64,000 bases of DNA from Asterella californica (lineage: Eukaryota; Streptophyta; Marchantiopsida; Marchantiales; Aytoniaceae): assembly GCA_036924285.1 (NCBI GenBank), contig JAYKYS010000008.1, positions 21,561,001 through 21,625,000 of the forward strand, read 5' to 3'. The notes under the pieces were generated by a model. That model had not been told where the DNA came from. It ran no database searches and worked only from the letters and a program-made list of their open reading frames with translations. Below are positions 42,061 to 53,532 of this stretch, piece after piece. The position numbers and the translations under genes are program-made. Each line of letters begins with the position of its first letter. Within the stretch, counting starts at the first letter, position 1.

Positions 42061-44400
42061 CCCTTTGTGGTAGATCAACATCTCGCTTAGCTCAATTAGG
42101 AGGTCAGGTAGGTGAGGATCCCATGGAGATCACACCTGGCGACCAAGAATAGGTAGTAGGAGTAGTTAGCTGTTAATTACCCTGGTTATTTTGTAAGAAA
42201 TCAGAGTATACTATTTTAAGATGGACAACTCCCTCTTTATTTTTAGGTGTCTATCCATGTGACAGGATAAGCAACGATAAGAGTAGAAAGTACTTTTCGA
42301 ACTGAGAGGAGGAACTGAAGTCTAGGAGATGATGACTTTCTGACAGCACTCTATTTTTCTCTAGGTTGTGAGTTGCGATTGGAAGAGATCTCTCTCTTAC
42401 GACTCAAGGCAATTGTATAAAGTCGATGTCAATATAGGATTTTACACATACATGTGGGCACACATACCCACTTACACTACACGCGCAGTTGGATTACACA
42501 TAGAGTAGGTTTGCACCTCCGCTCCCAGCAGGAGATCGTAAGGATGTAGACAATAATAGACAGCATAGTAAGGGAACGTCATTATCGTGCAGTCCTGCTT
42601 CTAAGCTGATGTGTCGAGAGATAGTGACAGAAAGTGGATGGAGTAAGCTTCCATAAGTCAATGTAACTTCTTCTCGAGGATTGGATTTCAGAAGCTTTGT
42701 CTATGTCTTCTGGGGAGTGAGTTTTATCGAATTCATACCCAGTTGTGCATGAGAAGTCTTCTTGTTGAGTGGCGATGATTGTTAGAAGCTGTGCAGAGTC
42801 TAAGCTTGTCTCATCCAGTGGAGCACTTCGGATCCACACAAGGACTGTCTCATGGAAGATTGATCTCCTGAGTCAGAGTAGTCGGAGCAACGGCAAAAGA
42901 ACCCGGAAGTCTTCTTTCCACAGTAGAAGACGTCATCTTCGATTGGAAGTCAGTGTAATTGTAAGCAGATCTTTGATCTTTTTCTCCAATTTACTACAAG
43001 CATGGATGGCTTGTTGGTCAGGATCCAGACTAGATGTCTGTTGGAATCTTAATTTCTCTTTTGTTTCCTCTTGTTTGGATATTCTCTTCTTCCCTCTCTT
43101 CTCTCATCTTCCCATCTTTCTACGTTCTTCTACTGGATTTTCGAAGCTTCTAGTAAGTATCAGTGAATGTGAATGTCGTTGTAATGCTGTCGAAAGACCA
43201 TTTCCGTAGATAGAAGCCTGAGAAGGCTACAGAAGGCATACACCCTGTGATTAATCTAACCCGTTGGACAATTGTAAGAGCATGTGTGATAGGGAGTAGT
43301 AATTTGACATCTATGAAGCAGAGACAATCTTCTGGAGGTGTCAGAAGTCGAGTTGAACCTCTGGAAGCCGAGAATTACTTCTAGAAGTCGACATGGGAAG
43401 ACTGGAAGCCATGACTTGGAAGCATTAGTCGTCTTCCCGGACTTCTCCGTGTGTAATTGTGTGGTATTTTAGGTAGTAATTGTATCTTAAGGTTCAGAGC
43501 ACCTTCTGAAGGGTCTGGAAGCCATGTGGTTTTTTGAGAAGAAGAGATTTCTAGGCAAATCTCGAGTGCTTGTGAGTTTGGACAGATCTTATAACTTAGA
43601 GCAGCGATACTAGTGTAAATCTTCTTGGGAAACAAAATCTTTTATGCTACAATGGGCTAAAGGAGAAATCTTGGGAAACTACATATAGTAACTCCCGTAT
43701 TTTTGGCACTCCTGCCGGAGATTTCATCTTTGTAACGATTGTTCTAAGCTTCCTAGATCTGTATGTCAGTAGTTGGTTGCATTTGGACTAACTTGGATCA
43801 AATTTTAGTGGGTTGTGGAACCCTATCTTGTTGAGAAGACAAGAACTGCAGCTAGAAGCTGATCAGAGACATCAAGGGGATTTGAAAGAGACCGCTTCTC
43901 CGCTTCCAAGAGCTTCTTGGAAGACTTGATTTTGCAAGTAGAGAAATTTGCAGTCGAGCGCAACATGAAGCAGGGAAGGGAGACGTTCTTAACCTGTGAA
44001 CATTTGTTTAGATCTTCAACTTGTCAGATCAAGTACTAGAAGAAGAGTGACATTCTCAGCACTCTGGTGGATATCTTTGATCAGAGGAAGAAACAGAAGA
44101 TGTGTGGGTAAGGACCTTAAGTGGGTACACTCATCCAGCGAACCGCTTCTAGAGAGCAAAGGATATCCTTGAGACACCAAAAGAAAAAAGAAGAGCTCAG
44201 GAAGATCCGAATCGTAGATTTGAAAGAGCCTTCCATCTCGAGCATAATCTTTGGAAAGACAGAAGCCAACCAGGTGACCACCTTTACAAGGTTGATTTTG
44301 GTTTCGCTTACGCAAAAGACATCTTTCCAAGTACAGGAGAGGCTTCTCAAGGTGAAAGAAGACTGGAGAGGATTGCCGTAGACATCTCAGATTCTCAAGA
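42061..44400. other. No gene recognised
   Basis: Short frames only. The motif CTGGAAGCC recurs at 43.36, 43.40 and 43.50 kb without a regular period. No LTR ends, domains or RNA genes could be supported. Confidence 0.4.
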
Positions 44401-45505
44401 TCGGGCGCAGACGCGAACAACAGAACCCTAGCGGACTTGCGCTAGGTTGTGAACGCTGCGAGTGGGACTTAACGGCTTGGCCGGCAAGTCGGAATCAGAT
44501 GAACCCTAAGTGGTTCTCTGAACCAAGGTTAGAACCTTGGGTTAGGACATAAGGGCCTACCCCAAGAGGGCCCCAAACGAACGCTGACCTAAGAGGGCGA
44601 GTCTGGGAACGGGCTGAAACATGAGTCTCAGACATAGGTCTGAGACGTGGGTCCGAGACGTGGGACCGAGACGTGGGTCCGAGACGCAGACGAACCACAG
44701 GGTTCGACCCTGGGTCTGGACTACAGGTTTCGGAAAAACTGCTAAGTGTTGGAGCTCCAGGGACGTTTTAGGTCGTGGACGGAGCTCCACGTAAGATCTC
44801 GAGGCGAGTGAGGTATCATTGGGAAGGTCTCGTCGAGAGCTTTCCAGTGATATATAACACTTCTCGATCTGACCTCCGAGCTGGAAGTTATGGCCGAACC
44901 ACAATCGGGTTGTGGTATAATTTTCAGGGACCAAAGAGGAGGGCGGGGCCGCCGATCCCCAGAAGTATATATGAGGGGGGGCTCGATGCCTGGGTGGGCC
45001 AGGACGAGTCACCCGACCCCAGGGTTCGGCGGGCGGACTCTGGGGGCATGAGGTGATGGCTGGGCCAGTTCCAAGGCACGTTCCGATCTAGACTTGGACG
45101 TCTAGACTTAGGAACGATGTAAGGGCTGGGCAAGACTAGAGAACGAGTCGGCGTGTTAGACCACCGTTTGGGAGCCTAGACCCAGACGGACATCACGGGC
45201 GGTTGGGCCGCTAGGTGTGCTGGAGGCACCGTTTAGGACCCTGGACTTTATGGGAAGTCCGCCCCAAGTCATCTTGTGACTTGCTCATGTTTGGGACCGA
45301 CTTAGGCGGATCTAAGTCGGGACTTAGGATTGCTGAGCTTGATGGTTAGGGAGACGGTCCGGCTCCGGTCCGGACCAACCAGAACTAAGGTAAGTGGTGC
45401 ATGGACACTAACTTGTGATTGTGTTTGCAGGTTAGTGGTGTAAAGTTTGTGACCTACTGAGCTAGAGCTTCCGCTGGCGCAACAAGGCGGTAGGTGCGCG
45501 AAAAG
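44401..45505 (+). other. GC-rich LTR or leader candidate of GagX
   Basis: This stretch is visibly richer in G and C than its neighbours. It has a short array of a 13-bp motif (G(T/A)CCGAGACGTGG) at about 44635-44690, a TATA-like TATATATGAGG near 44965, and ends just before an initiator-Met primer site, so it probably contains the LTR of the GagX element. LTR ends (TG...CA) could not be defined, and no matching right LTR is seen in the window. Confidence 0.4.
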
Positions 45506-45517
45506 TGGTATCAGAGC
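45506..45517 (+). other. Primer-binding site, initiator-Met tRNA (GagX)
   Basis: TGGTATCAGAGC is the standard plant retroelement primer site complementary to the 3' end of initiator tRNA-Met. It lies 740 bp upstream of the GagX gag start. Confidence 0.7.
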
Positions 45518-45595
45518 CAACGCTTCGGTGAGCGAGAACTTGAGGTAGCGGCTGAAGGCTGGACGCTTGAGGAGGGACGCAAGACACGAAGCGGA

Positions 45596-45820
45596 TCAGC
45601 GTTTGGTAGGTGCGCGAAACTGTGCCAATATCTTCTGCGCACGGGCCTCTGCTGCTTCCCGCTGCGTCTTCTCAACTGCAGCTCGTGCTTCCGTGGCTTC
45701 TCGCTGCGTCTTCCATATGGCATGCTCTTCTGCGAGGGCGGTGATCTTCTCCCGCACTCGGTGTCGGAGTGTAATCCGCCTACCTAGGAAAGCGCCGGGC
45801 TTCTGGCTGTGGTTGTTCAC
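45596..45820 (-). CDS. Antisense coiled-coil fragment in GagX leader
   Basis: A 74-codon minus-strand frame reads VREKITALAEEHAIWKTQRE, then ATEARAAVEKTQREAAEARA, with a repeated EKTQREA motif: a strongly helical coiled coil. The sequence GGTAGGTGCGCGAAA occurs at both 45489 and 45604, next to this segment, so it may be an insert or inversion with duplicated border. It may be a fragment of another element's gag. The function is unknown. Confidence 0.35.
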   Translation of the reverse strand: MNNHSQKPGAFLGRRITLRHRVREKITALAEEHAIWKTQREATEARAAVEKTQREAAEARAQKILAQFRAPTKR

Positions 45821-46242
45821 TCAAGAGGTTGGCTTTCAGATCACAAAAGGGCTATAAACACTCACACAGATGTGTTAGATCTAGTAATATACCCAGAAGG
45901 CGAAATTCAGGTCTAGCTGGCAGTAATAGGATTTGACGGTGAACTTTCACACTCACGGAGAGGAAAACTATGAAGGTTTAGACCTCTAAACTTCCCCTAC
46001 ATGCAAATGAGGTACTACTGAACTCACAGACGAAATTTCAGCCTGAGATCAAATTCTGACACGGAGATATGAACAGAAACGTTTTGAGCAAGAAAACTAC
46101 GGCAGAAGGTGGAATCAACAGAAGCTCTAACTGAGAAGACGACATTCCTGATTCAGATAGACCTGGCCCCTCGAGAAGATCATCTCTACCATCTGGGCGT
46201 GACAGAGAAAGAAGTTGACAGTTGCATCAGCCGACCACCAAC

Positions 46243-47079
46243 ATGGCTTCCAACACTCGGCAGAAGTACCATCCGTACGACGACGAAATCGATGTTGATG
46301 ACTTCATCACGATGTTTGAGATCATCTCTCAATCCAACAAGGAAAACACCGATGCAAACAGACTCCGTGTATTTCTTAGTTTGAACGTAGGAAAGAGAAG
46401 GAAATGGATGAGTAAAGCTTTAGATGATGATTTAGTTATGGCCACTTGGGCTACTATGAAGGCCGCTTTTTTGAAGAGATTCATAGGAGTGGGCTATGAC
46501 TGAATGACTCTCGTAGAACTTCAGAGGCTAGAACGGAAGAAGAAAGAGACACTGCGAGATTACACTGAGAGGTTTGAAGACCTCGTGGATCACATGTCTC
46601 AGAACCAAGGAAGACCCAATTATTATGCTCAGCAAGCCGTGGACTGGTACGGAGTTGTATTGTAGAAGAGGAGGTGATGACTTAATAGAGATACAGAAGT
46701 GTGCAGAGTAGTATGAAACCTTGAACATTACTTGGAATATGACGAAAGATAGAGAGAAGACCTCGAAGAAGTCTAAGAAGTTGAAGAAGTCTTCCAGGAA
46801 GTCTAAGAGGAAGTCCAAGTCCACTGAAACTGATAACAGTGCTTCGGAAGCATCATCTGCTTCTGAAGAGTCCAGTGTCAAAAGTTCAGATTCCGAATCT
46901 GAACAGGAGAAGAAGACACAGAAGAAGAAGAAGGAGAGGTCACGATCCAAGGAAGAAGTTGTGTAGAAAATCCCTCAGACTCAGATTATTCAAGCTTAGA
47001 TTATCCCTCGGATTGATGAACTACTTAAGCAGTTTACAGACCTCAAGGTTCATCTTTTGAACCCAAAGGACAAGCGGAA
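46243..47079 (+). pseudogene. gag: GagX gag, N-terminal part (capsid), broken by Ty3-2
   Basis: The frame starts MASNTRQKYHPYDDEIDVDD and contains a Gag-like capsid region: WATMKAAFLKRFIGVGYD, then after a TGA (46501) LVELQRLERKKKETLRDYTE and FEDLVDHMSQ. Further stops follow near 46.66-46.71 kb. A Ser/Lys/Glu-rich segment comes next (46741-46966) with SSRKSKRKSKSTETDNSASE. It ends at NPKDKR, where Ty3-2 is inserted at CGGAA (47075-47079). The gene continues at 53533 and again at 62346. Confidence 0.7.
47075..47079. other. Target site duplication of Ty3-2, left (CGGAA)
   Basis: CGGAA precedes the TGTAACCATG start of the left LTR and is repeated at 53533-53537 after the right LTR. Five bases is the standard Ty3 duplication length. 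Confidence 0.9.
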
Positions 47080-47456
47080 TGTAACCATGCATAGTTAACT
47101 ATACTCATAGTTAGAACTATGTGTAGAGTTGACTATAGCGGGACCATGGTATGTGGGATCAGATAAGATATGTGTAGAGTTGACTATAGTGGGACCATGG
47201 TATGTGGGACCGGATAAGAATGTGGTGGTGTTGATATTTGATTGGTAGTTGATTGTGTGGGTTGCATGGAAGCCATGTCATCAATCCGTGTGAGGATTGA
47301 TGAGTGGGTAGTATGGATTGGGGTGTGCACTTCTCTAACTATATAAAGAAGGAGAATGGTCCTTGAAAGACATTCCACCTTGAGTTGAGTTGAGAGTTCC
47401 TCCGTCTATTCATGAGTGTTCTTGAGGATCGCGATTAGAGTTTCTGTAGTGTTACA
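47080..47456 (+). repeat. 5' LTR of Ty3-2
   Basis: The 377-bp LTR starts TGTAACCATG and ends GTGTTACA. Its upstream part has a 51-bp direct duplication (GTGTAGAGTTGACTATAG at 47121 and 47172), enhancer-like in position. A TATA box (CTATATAAAG) lies at about 47339. Confidence 0.94.
47340..47348 (+). promoter_or_regulatory. TATA box in Ty3-2 LTR
   Basis: TATATAAAG lies about 115 bp before the LTR end, after the duplicated upstream elements. It is unchanged in the 3' LTR and is the probable core promoter. Confidence 0.6.
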
Positions 47457-47457
47457 A

Positions 47458-47469
47458 TGGTATCAGAGC
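47458..47469 (+). other. Primer-binding site, initiator-Met tRNA (Ty3-2)
   Basis: TGGTATCAGAGC begins one base after the LTR end. It is complementary to the 3' end of initiator tRNA-Met, a common primer of chromoviruses. Confidence 0.85.
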
Positions 47470-47789
47470 AAGACTCTTCTTCTGAGAGAGTGGATTACCC
47501 TCTTAGGAGAAAGAATTGCAAAGAAACCTTGTGATTAGATGCACATGAGTGGAGAGAAATTTCGAATTTTCAATAGTAGTGAGAGAAAAGTGATAGAAAT
47601 AGTGAAAACTCGAGCTGCTTACAGTCCTTGCGAAACTTCGAGAGAAAGTTGAAATCATTTCAACTTATAGTATGTTATAGAGGGAGGACTAAGCTACCTA
47701 TGACACTTGAAATCTCATGGAGATCACTTATAGTTTGAAAGATATGACATTCGAAATGTGAGGGGGTTTTTTCAGATTTTTTTGGTTTT

Positions 47790-47900
47790 TTCACATTTCG
47801 CTCTCGGGAAGGAGTTTACAGTCACTGCCATGTTTTGAGGTTGTCAAATCTCAAGTAGAATCTTTGCAAATTTCTAATTGGCAAGATAAGCTATCCAAGG
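47790..47900 (+). other. Leader motif pair of Ty3-2
   Basis: CTCTCGGGAAGGAGTTTACAGTC followed 70 nt later by GATAAGCTATCCA (tract TTTACAGTCA at 47815, GATAAGCTAT at 47885) mirrors the leader of Ty3-1, where the same two blocks sit 70 nt apart (17753 and 17823). The sequence between is not conserved. Confidence 0.7.
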
Positions 47901-48215
47901 GTTCAACAAATGCGAGATTTGACCCAAGGAAACTCGAGTTATGATCTTCGGAAGATAGGGGGTCAAACTGCCAAAATTGCAAAATTTGGTACAAATGGAA
48001 GGAGGGATTCATAGAGTTCCAGATTTTTCGTTTTTGAATCCTTTCCATATCAAACTCCTCTACATGCACGTCATCATTTTCAAGTTTATTTGGTGGCGCA
48101 CTTCGGAGATGCTTTCATGACGCAAGTGATGAACTCACCTGTCCATGTGATTCTTCCAATCGTAACGTATGCTGCTACGTGGGACCTCACGCTCTATATC
48201 TTGCTTTAGGAGGAT

Positions 48216-48416
48216 ATGGATATGAATCGACCACCAACCACTTTCAACACTTGGTGCGCAGTTCATTATACATGTCGTCCCAAGGTGACATACCGTGAGG
48301 AAATAGTGAGAGAATTTGGAGAGGCATTCTATCAAGAAGTTATCTCGTCGCCTCAACCTTTTGTAATACCTTTGTTCGTGAGGCGTTTTCGTGTAATGAT
48401 ACTGACATTGTATTGA
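48216..48416 (+). CDS. Small leader ORF of Ty3-2, doubtful
   Basis: A 66-codon frame with an ATG start (MDMNRPPTTFNTWCAVHYTC) lies in the leader between the primer site and gag, in a position like leader ORF A of Ty3-1. No domain is recognised, and no second copy is available to test conservation. Confidence 0.25.
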   Translation: MDMNRPPTTFNTWCAVHYTCRPKVTYREEIVREFGEAFYQEVISSPQPFVIPLFVRRFRVMILTLY

Positions 48417-48466
48417 AGGTAGTAGAAAGAGTGGTGTAAGGACTGAGAGTGTTGAGAGACGTTAGA

Positions 48467-49705
48467 ATGAGTGGAAATAACATGGAGCAACAAGGCACGG
48501 AGATGCGTGAGATCATGCAAAACATGCTCAATGAGTTTCGAGAGATGACGACAGTGGTGAGGACACTAGAGAGCAAGATAGCAACTCTAGAGGGAGAGAA
48601 TGTGAGAGCAATGGAGATGGGTGGTCCGAGTTCACACACAAGTTCACAAGTTCCAACGCAAGCCGCGGAGACAGTACACAGAGAAGAGGTTGTTTTAGGG
48701 GTCCAAAGGGCAATGGAGGGGGAAGATGCTCTATTGCTTCGCATGAAGAAGACGTGTAACGTGGAACCTTATCGAGGTAATCGAGCAATGGGTATTCTAG
48801 AGAATTGGATTTCTCGTATGAATCGCTACATGAGACTTTTTCAAGCACAAGTCAATGATTACTCTGCGGGAGTATTTGCAAGTGGTTACTTGATGGATAA
48901 AGCGCTTACATGGTACGATACATGGGAGCGTTCGATGATTGCTGGAGGAAGTCAAGTAACATGGAGCAATATGCAAGAAGGTTTGTTGCAGAATTTCCAA
49001 TCAGTGGATTCAGTGCAGATGGCTCGAATGAAGCTCTGGGATCTCAAGCAACGAGGAAGTCTCCAAGAATACGTAGAGGAATTTCAAGATCTACAAGTAG
49101 CTATTCTTGATATGAGCCAAACAGAAGCTATAGACGTGTTCAAACGCGGATTGAAGGAGAGAATTCGCCAAGAAGTCATGGTGAATAATCCACGTACCGT
49201 GTTCGAAGCAATCGGTTATGCCCAAAGAATTGCTGGTGCATTAGGTATCGCTAGAGGGGGGGAACCACCAATCGTACCGCGAGTTCAATATGGAGGTCCA
49301 ATGCCCATGGAATTGGATAATCTTCGGCAACGGGACAATTATGCACGACAATTCTGTGGAGAGGATCAGAGAGATCGTGCTAGAGAGCAACCAAGACGAG
49401 AAGTGATACCACGAGGTGACGGTGTCGGAGGTGGAGTTCGTAACTATGTACCTCGAGGACTTCCGAGGGATGGTGGTATTAGTGAAGGCATTCGAAATCA
49501 AGAGATTCAAGGAGAGACACGGCGTTGTTATAACTGTGAGAGAATTGGACACATAGCTGCTTATTGTCGCACCCGATTCCCTCGAGGAAATAGAGCTACT
49601 TATCGAAGACCTCTGAATCATCTGAATGATAGAGCAGAGGAAGGTGGAGAGGAAGAAGAGATGCAGTACAACAATCCAGTTTTGGAAAACGAAGAGCACC
49701 AGTAG
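48467..49705 (+). CDS. gag: Ty3-2 Gag
   Basis: The first ATG of the frame is at 48467 (MSGNNMEQQG), giving 412 residues; the frame is also open a few codons upstream from a GTG. An N-terminal helical stretch (MLNEFREMTTVVRTLESKIA) is followed by a retrotransposon capsid domain (about residues 105-265) with WISRMNRYMRLFQAQ, ALTWYDTWERSM and LKQRGSLQEYVEEFQDL. A glycine/arginine-rich linker leads to a canonical CX2CX4HX4C knuckle (C354, C357, H362, C367; CYNCERIGHIAAYC). The tail is acidic. Pol overlaps the last 73 nt in the -1 frame. No stops are present, so particle protein could still be made. Confidence 0.93.
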   Translation: MSGNNMEQQGTEMREIMQNMLNEFREMTTVVRTLESKIATLEGENVRAMEMGGPSSHTSSQVPTQAAETVHREEVVLGVQRAMEGEDALLLRMKKTCNVEPYRGNRAMGILENWISRMNRYMRLFQAQVNDYSAGVFASGYLMDKALTWYDTWERSMIAGGSQVTWSNMQEGLLQNFQSVDSVQMARMKLWDLKQRGSLQEYVEEFQDLQVAILDMSQTEAIDVFKRGLKERIRQEVMVNNPRTVFEAIGYAQRIAGALGIARGGEPPIVPRVQYGGPMPMELDNLRQRDNYARQFCGEDQRDRAREQPRREVIPRGDGVGGGVRNYVPRGLPRDGGISEGIRNQEIQGETRRCYNCERIGHIAAYCRTRFPRGNRATYRRPLNHLNDRAEEGGEEEEMQYNNPVLENEEHQ

Positions 49706-52700
49706 ATTTACCTCGTCGTCGTACTGGTTCAACAAAGAGAAGAAAAGGCGAGAATGGAGGACAAAAGAAGGAGTTAAATGGATTGACACGAAGGACTACG
49801 CAACTAATCGTTACTGATGGAGTGCTAGAAGGCATTAAGGTGAGAGTGTTGATTGATCCTGGCGCAACTGAGAACTTTCTGTCGCGTTCAGTTGCTATGA
49901 GATTGGATTTGGCTTTGGAAAAGGATGACAAGGAAGAAGTAGAGTTGCCAAACGGGCACACTGAGATGATTGAGTCTCTCCCACGGAGTGTAGCGCTCAC
50001 TATAGGGTAATATTCAGAAAAGATTGAATGGCGAGTTATTCGACTAGCTCGTTACGATGTCATTTTGGGTATGCCTTGGATGGAGCAATACAATCCGGAG
50101 GTGGATTGGAGAAAGAAGATTGTGAAGAGTAAGGGATGGATAGTTTTTGGAGACAGAGTAAGATCTCGATCTAGAAACATACCTCTGTATGTGATAGAAC
50201 AGACCGCTATACATAGTGGTGATGTATGTTTCTTGGGGTTAATAAGAGAAGCTTATAGTTCCAACTATGGTGGCGATATTCCAGATAGTTTCAAAATGAT
50301 TGTAGAAGAATTCAAAGATGTTTTCCCAAATGATTTACCTTCCGGATTACCACCAAGAAGGCGAGTGGATCACAAGATTGAGGTACTTCCAGGTAGTGCA
50401 CCTCCTTGTAAAGCACCATATCGATTGGCACCGCACGAGTTGGAGGAGTGCAAAGCTCAAGTGGAGGAACTGTTACACAAAGGATTCATCCAACCTAGTG
50501 TATCTCCTTATGGAGCTCCGGTCTTGTTCGTGAAGAAGAAGGACGGGAGTATGCGTATGTGCATAGACTATCGAGCTCTCACTCTTCAGACTGTGAAGAA
50601 TAAGTATCCATTACCTCGAATGGATGACTTGTTTGATCAACTACGAGGAGCAAAGTACTTCACCAAATTGGATTTACGAAGCGGTTATAATCAGATCCAG
50701 ATTGCTGAGCCAGATGTACAAAAGACTGCTTTTCGTACAAGGTACGGTCACTTTGAGTACTTAGTGATGCCTTTTGGTCTCACTAATGCACCCGCTACAT
50801 TTATGGGTCTAATGAATGACATCTTTCGACCATACTTGGATAGATCTGTCATTGTATTCCTAGATGATATTCTTGTCTATAGTAAGACGTTGCAAGAGCA
50901 TAAGATGCACTTACAGGAGATTTTACAAGTACTTAGACAAAACCAGCTATATGCCAAGATCTCTAAATGTGAGTTTGGCAAGAGTGATGTAGATTACCTA
51001 GGACATCGTGTGAGTGGAGCAGGAATCCAAGTCATGAGCGATAAGATTGAAGCAATCCAAAAGTGGAGTGCTCCAGAAGATCAAACCCAGTTAAAGAGTT
51101 TTCTAGGACTTACGGGGTTCTATCGTAGATTTGTCAAAAACTTTGCACAAGTTGCACAGGACTTGACAAACCTATTAGGTCAAGGACAAAAATGGAGATG
51201 GGGTACATCGCATGAGCTTGCCTTCCAAACCTTGAAGGACGCTCTGTTACAAGCACCAATTCTTAAGTGGTATGATCCTACAAAACCCATTAAGTTGGCC
51301 ACAGATGCATCAGGTACAGCAATAGGAGCAGTGTTACAACAAGCATGGGCAGATGGCTGGCATCCTGTAGCTTTTTTTTCCCGTAAGTTGCTTCTTGCAG
51401 AACGCAACTATCATACCATAGAAAGAGAGGAGTTAGCTATTGTGTTGGCTACCAAGCATTGGAAGCACTACTTGGGAGATAAGGAGTTTGTGATAGAAAC
51501 AGACCACAAACCATTGGTTTACTTGTAGACGCAGAAGGACCTCTCCAAACGTCAAATTCGATGGGCGGAATGGCGACAACGCTTCAACATGCAGATTCTA
51601 TACGTGGAAGGGAAAAAGCAACTTGCTGATGCGTTAACTCGAATGCCTCGAGTTAATCACATGTCGACAGAAGTGAAGATCCATTCCGATTGGTGACAAC
51701 AATTGATGGAAGCTACCAGAACGGATGAGGAGATCGTGGCAGCAACTAAGCACACCAAGCTTACCAAGATGCATGGGTTAGCATTCAAGGACGGCAAAGT
51801 TTGGATTCCCAACAATCCAGAGCTTCGTACGACTATCTTGACAGAATGTCATGATTCAGCGATTGCCGGTCATGTCGGAATAGAGAAGACTTTGGAGGCG
51901 GTGCAGCGCATTTACTATTGGCAAAAAATGCACGATGATGTGATGAGATACATCAAAAGTTGTCTTGCTTGTCAACAGAACAAGGCAACCAATCAAACAC
52001 CGGCAGGCTTACTCCAACCATTACCTATTCCTACTAACCGATGGGAACATGTGAGTATGGATTTAGTGTGTGAACTACCTCCAACTAGTACGGGATTTGA
52101 CTCTATTGTAGTTTTTGTTGATAAGTTGAGTAAAATGATTCATATTCGTCCAACCAAGAAGACTGTTACTGCACCAGAGCTAGCTCAAATCTACTTAGAC
52201 GCTGTTTTTGCTCAACATGGTCTTTCTAGAGTCTTAATTACTGATAGGGGATCACATTTTACAAGCATGTTTTGGAAAACCTTGTTTGGGTTATTCAAAA
52301 CTAAGCTTGCTATGTCCACAGCCTACCATCCTCAGAGTGATGGACAAACAGAACTGGCTAATCGGACGATAGAAGATATGTTACGAGCTTTTACGATTGA
52401 AGAGCAAGCGAGGTGGGATGAACTCCTACCTTTAGTAGAGTTCTCCTACAATAACTCTGTGAACGCATCGATAAAAGCTACACCGTTCTACTTGATGTAC
52501 GGCGCACATCCGCTCACTCCTTCTAGTTTTACTAGATTTGGATCAAGACAGGAGTCAAGAACCAAAGTTGCTGCCGTCAACGAATTTGTGCAGAAGATCC
52601 ATGCAGGTGTTCACCAAGCCAAGGAGAAGATTCAAACTGCTCAAAATCGTCAGAAGCAATATGCAGATGCTCATCGTCGTCATGTGGAGTTTGACATTGG

Positions 52701-53142
52701 GGAGAAAGTGTGGTTATCTACCACTAACTTGTCGTTAGTAGGTGTTCACAAATTTAACCCTAGATACATCGGTCCATTCACCATCTTACGACGAGTTGGA
52801 GCTGTGGCGTACAAATTACAACTTCCGGTTCATATGCGCATGCATCCGGTGTTTCATGTTTCTTTATTGAGGAAATATGTTCCACGTTCTCCTCGTTTCA
52901 CCAATCCTCACATAGCACCACCATTGCCAGAAATAGTGGATGATCAGGAGGAATACGAGGTAGAAAGCATACTGAACAAACGTCTTCGTGGTACTCGATA
53001 TCCCAAGATAGAATTCTTGGTAAAATGGAAAGGATATCCATTATATGAGGCTACTTGGGAACCACTAGGAAATTTGACTAATGCTGGCTTGTTAGTTCAA
53101 GCTTATGAGCATTCCATCGTCAACGAGGACGTTGCAACTTAA
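49633..53142 (+). pseudogene. pol: Ty3-2 Pol, three in-frame stops
   Basis: The -1 frame relative to gag is open from 49633. Protease has its active-site motif DPGATENF. RT carries [12 protein letters not shown] and the catalytic FLDD at 50857-50868. RNase H has the ATDASG aspartate. Integrase has an HHCC zinc site and the triad with D at 52060, D at 52243 and E at 52351 (35 residues between the last two). The C-terminal chromodomain (52948-53111; YEVESILNKR...FLVKWKGYPLYEATWEP) makes it a chromovirus, a group thought to target heterochromatin. Stops interrupt the frame at 50008 (TAA), 51526 (TAG) and 51694 (TGA), all compatible with single C-to-T or G-to-A changes. No frameshifts were seen. 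The copy is not expected to make full Pol. Confidence 0.93.
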
Positions 53143-53155
53143 ATGGAGGGAGGTT
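53143..53155 (+). other. Polypurine tract of Ty3-2
   Basis: ATGGAGGGAGG lies between the pol stop and the 3' LTR, ending two bases before it. Its purine content and position fit plus-strand priming. Confidence 0.65.
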
Positions 53156-53532
53156 TGTAACCATGCATAGTTAACTATACTCATAGTTAGAACTATGTGT
53201 AGAGTTGACTATAGCGAGACCATGGTATGTGGGATCGGATAAGATATGTGTAGAGTTGACTATAGTGGGACCATGGTATGTGGGACCGGATAAGAATGTG
53301 GTGGTGTTGATATTTGATTGGTAGTTGATTGTGTGGGTTGCATGGAAGCCATGTCATCAATCCATGTGAGGATTGATGAGTGGGTAGTATGGATTGGGGT
53401 GTGCACTTCTCTAACTATATAAAGAAGGAGAATGGTCCTTGAAAGACATTCCACCTTGAGTTGAGTTGAGAGTTCCTCCGTCTATTCATGAGTGTTCTTG
53501 AGGATCGAGATTAGAGTTTCTGTAGTGTTACA
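53156..53532 (+). repeat. 3' LTR of Ty3-2
   Basis: 377 bp, four differences from the 5' LTR by eye (near 47137, 47160, 47289 and 47432 in the left copy). It is followed by CGGAA. Confidence 0.94.

Larger units (their letters stand above)
47080..53532 (+). mobile_element. Ty3/gypsy chromovirus Ty3-2, nested in GagX
   Basis: A 6,453-bp element with 377-bp LTRs (47080-47456 and 53156-53532), an initiator-Met primer site, separate gag and pol frames, and a C-terminal chromodomain on integrase. CGGAA flanks it. By eye the LTRs differ at four positions (about 1%), so it inserted fairly recently. Three in-frame stops break pol, so the copy is defective, although gag is intact. It lies inside the GagX gag gene. 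Confidence 0.94.

Noticed and set aside
44016..44420. 134-codon minus-strand frame as a gene
   Set aside because: No domain, leucine/serine-rich composition typical of random antisense frames, and no support from neighbouring exons.
45390..45430. Apparent mini-intron GTAAGT...CTAAC...TTTGCAG
   Set aside because: Only 41 nt long, shorter than plant introns normally splice, and no coding frame continues across it.
50008..51696. Alternative genetic code reading stops as Gln or Trp
   Set aside because: Ty3-1 and Ty3-2 gag use standard stops and have none inside; the stops in Ty3-3 correspond to normal sense codons in Ty3-1, so they are mutations.
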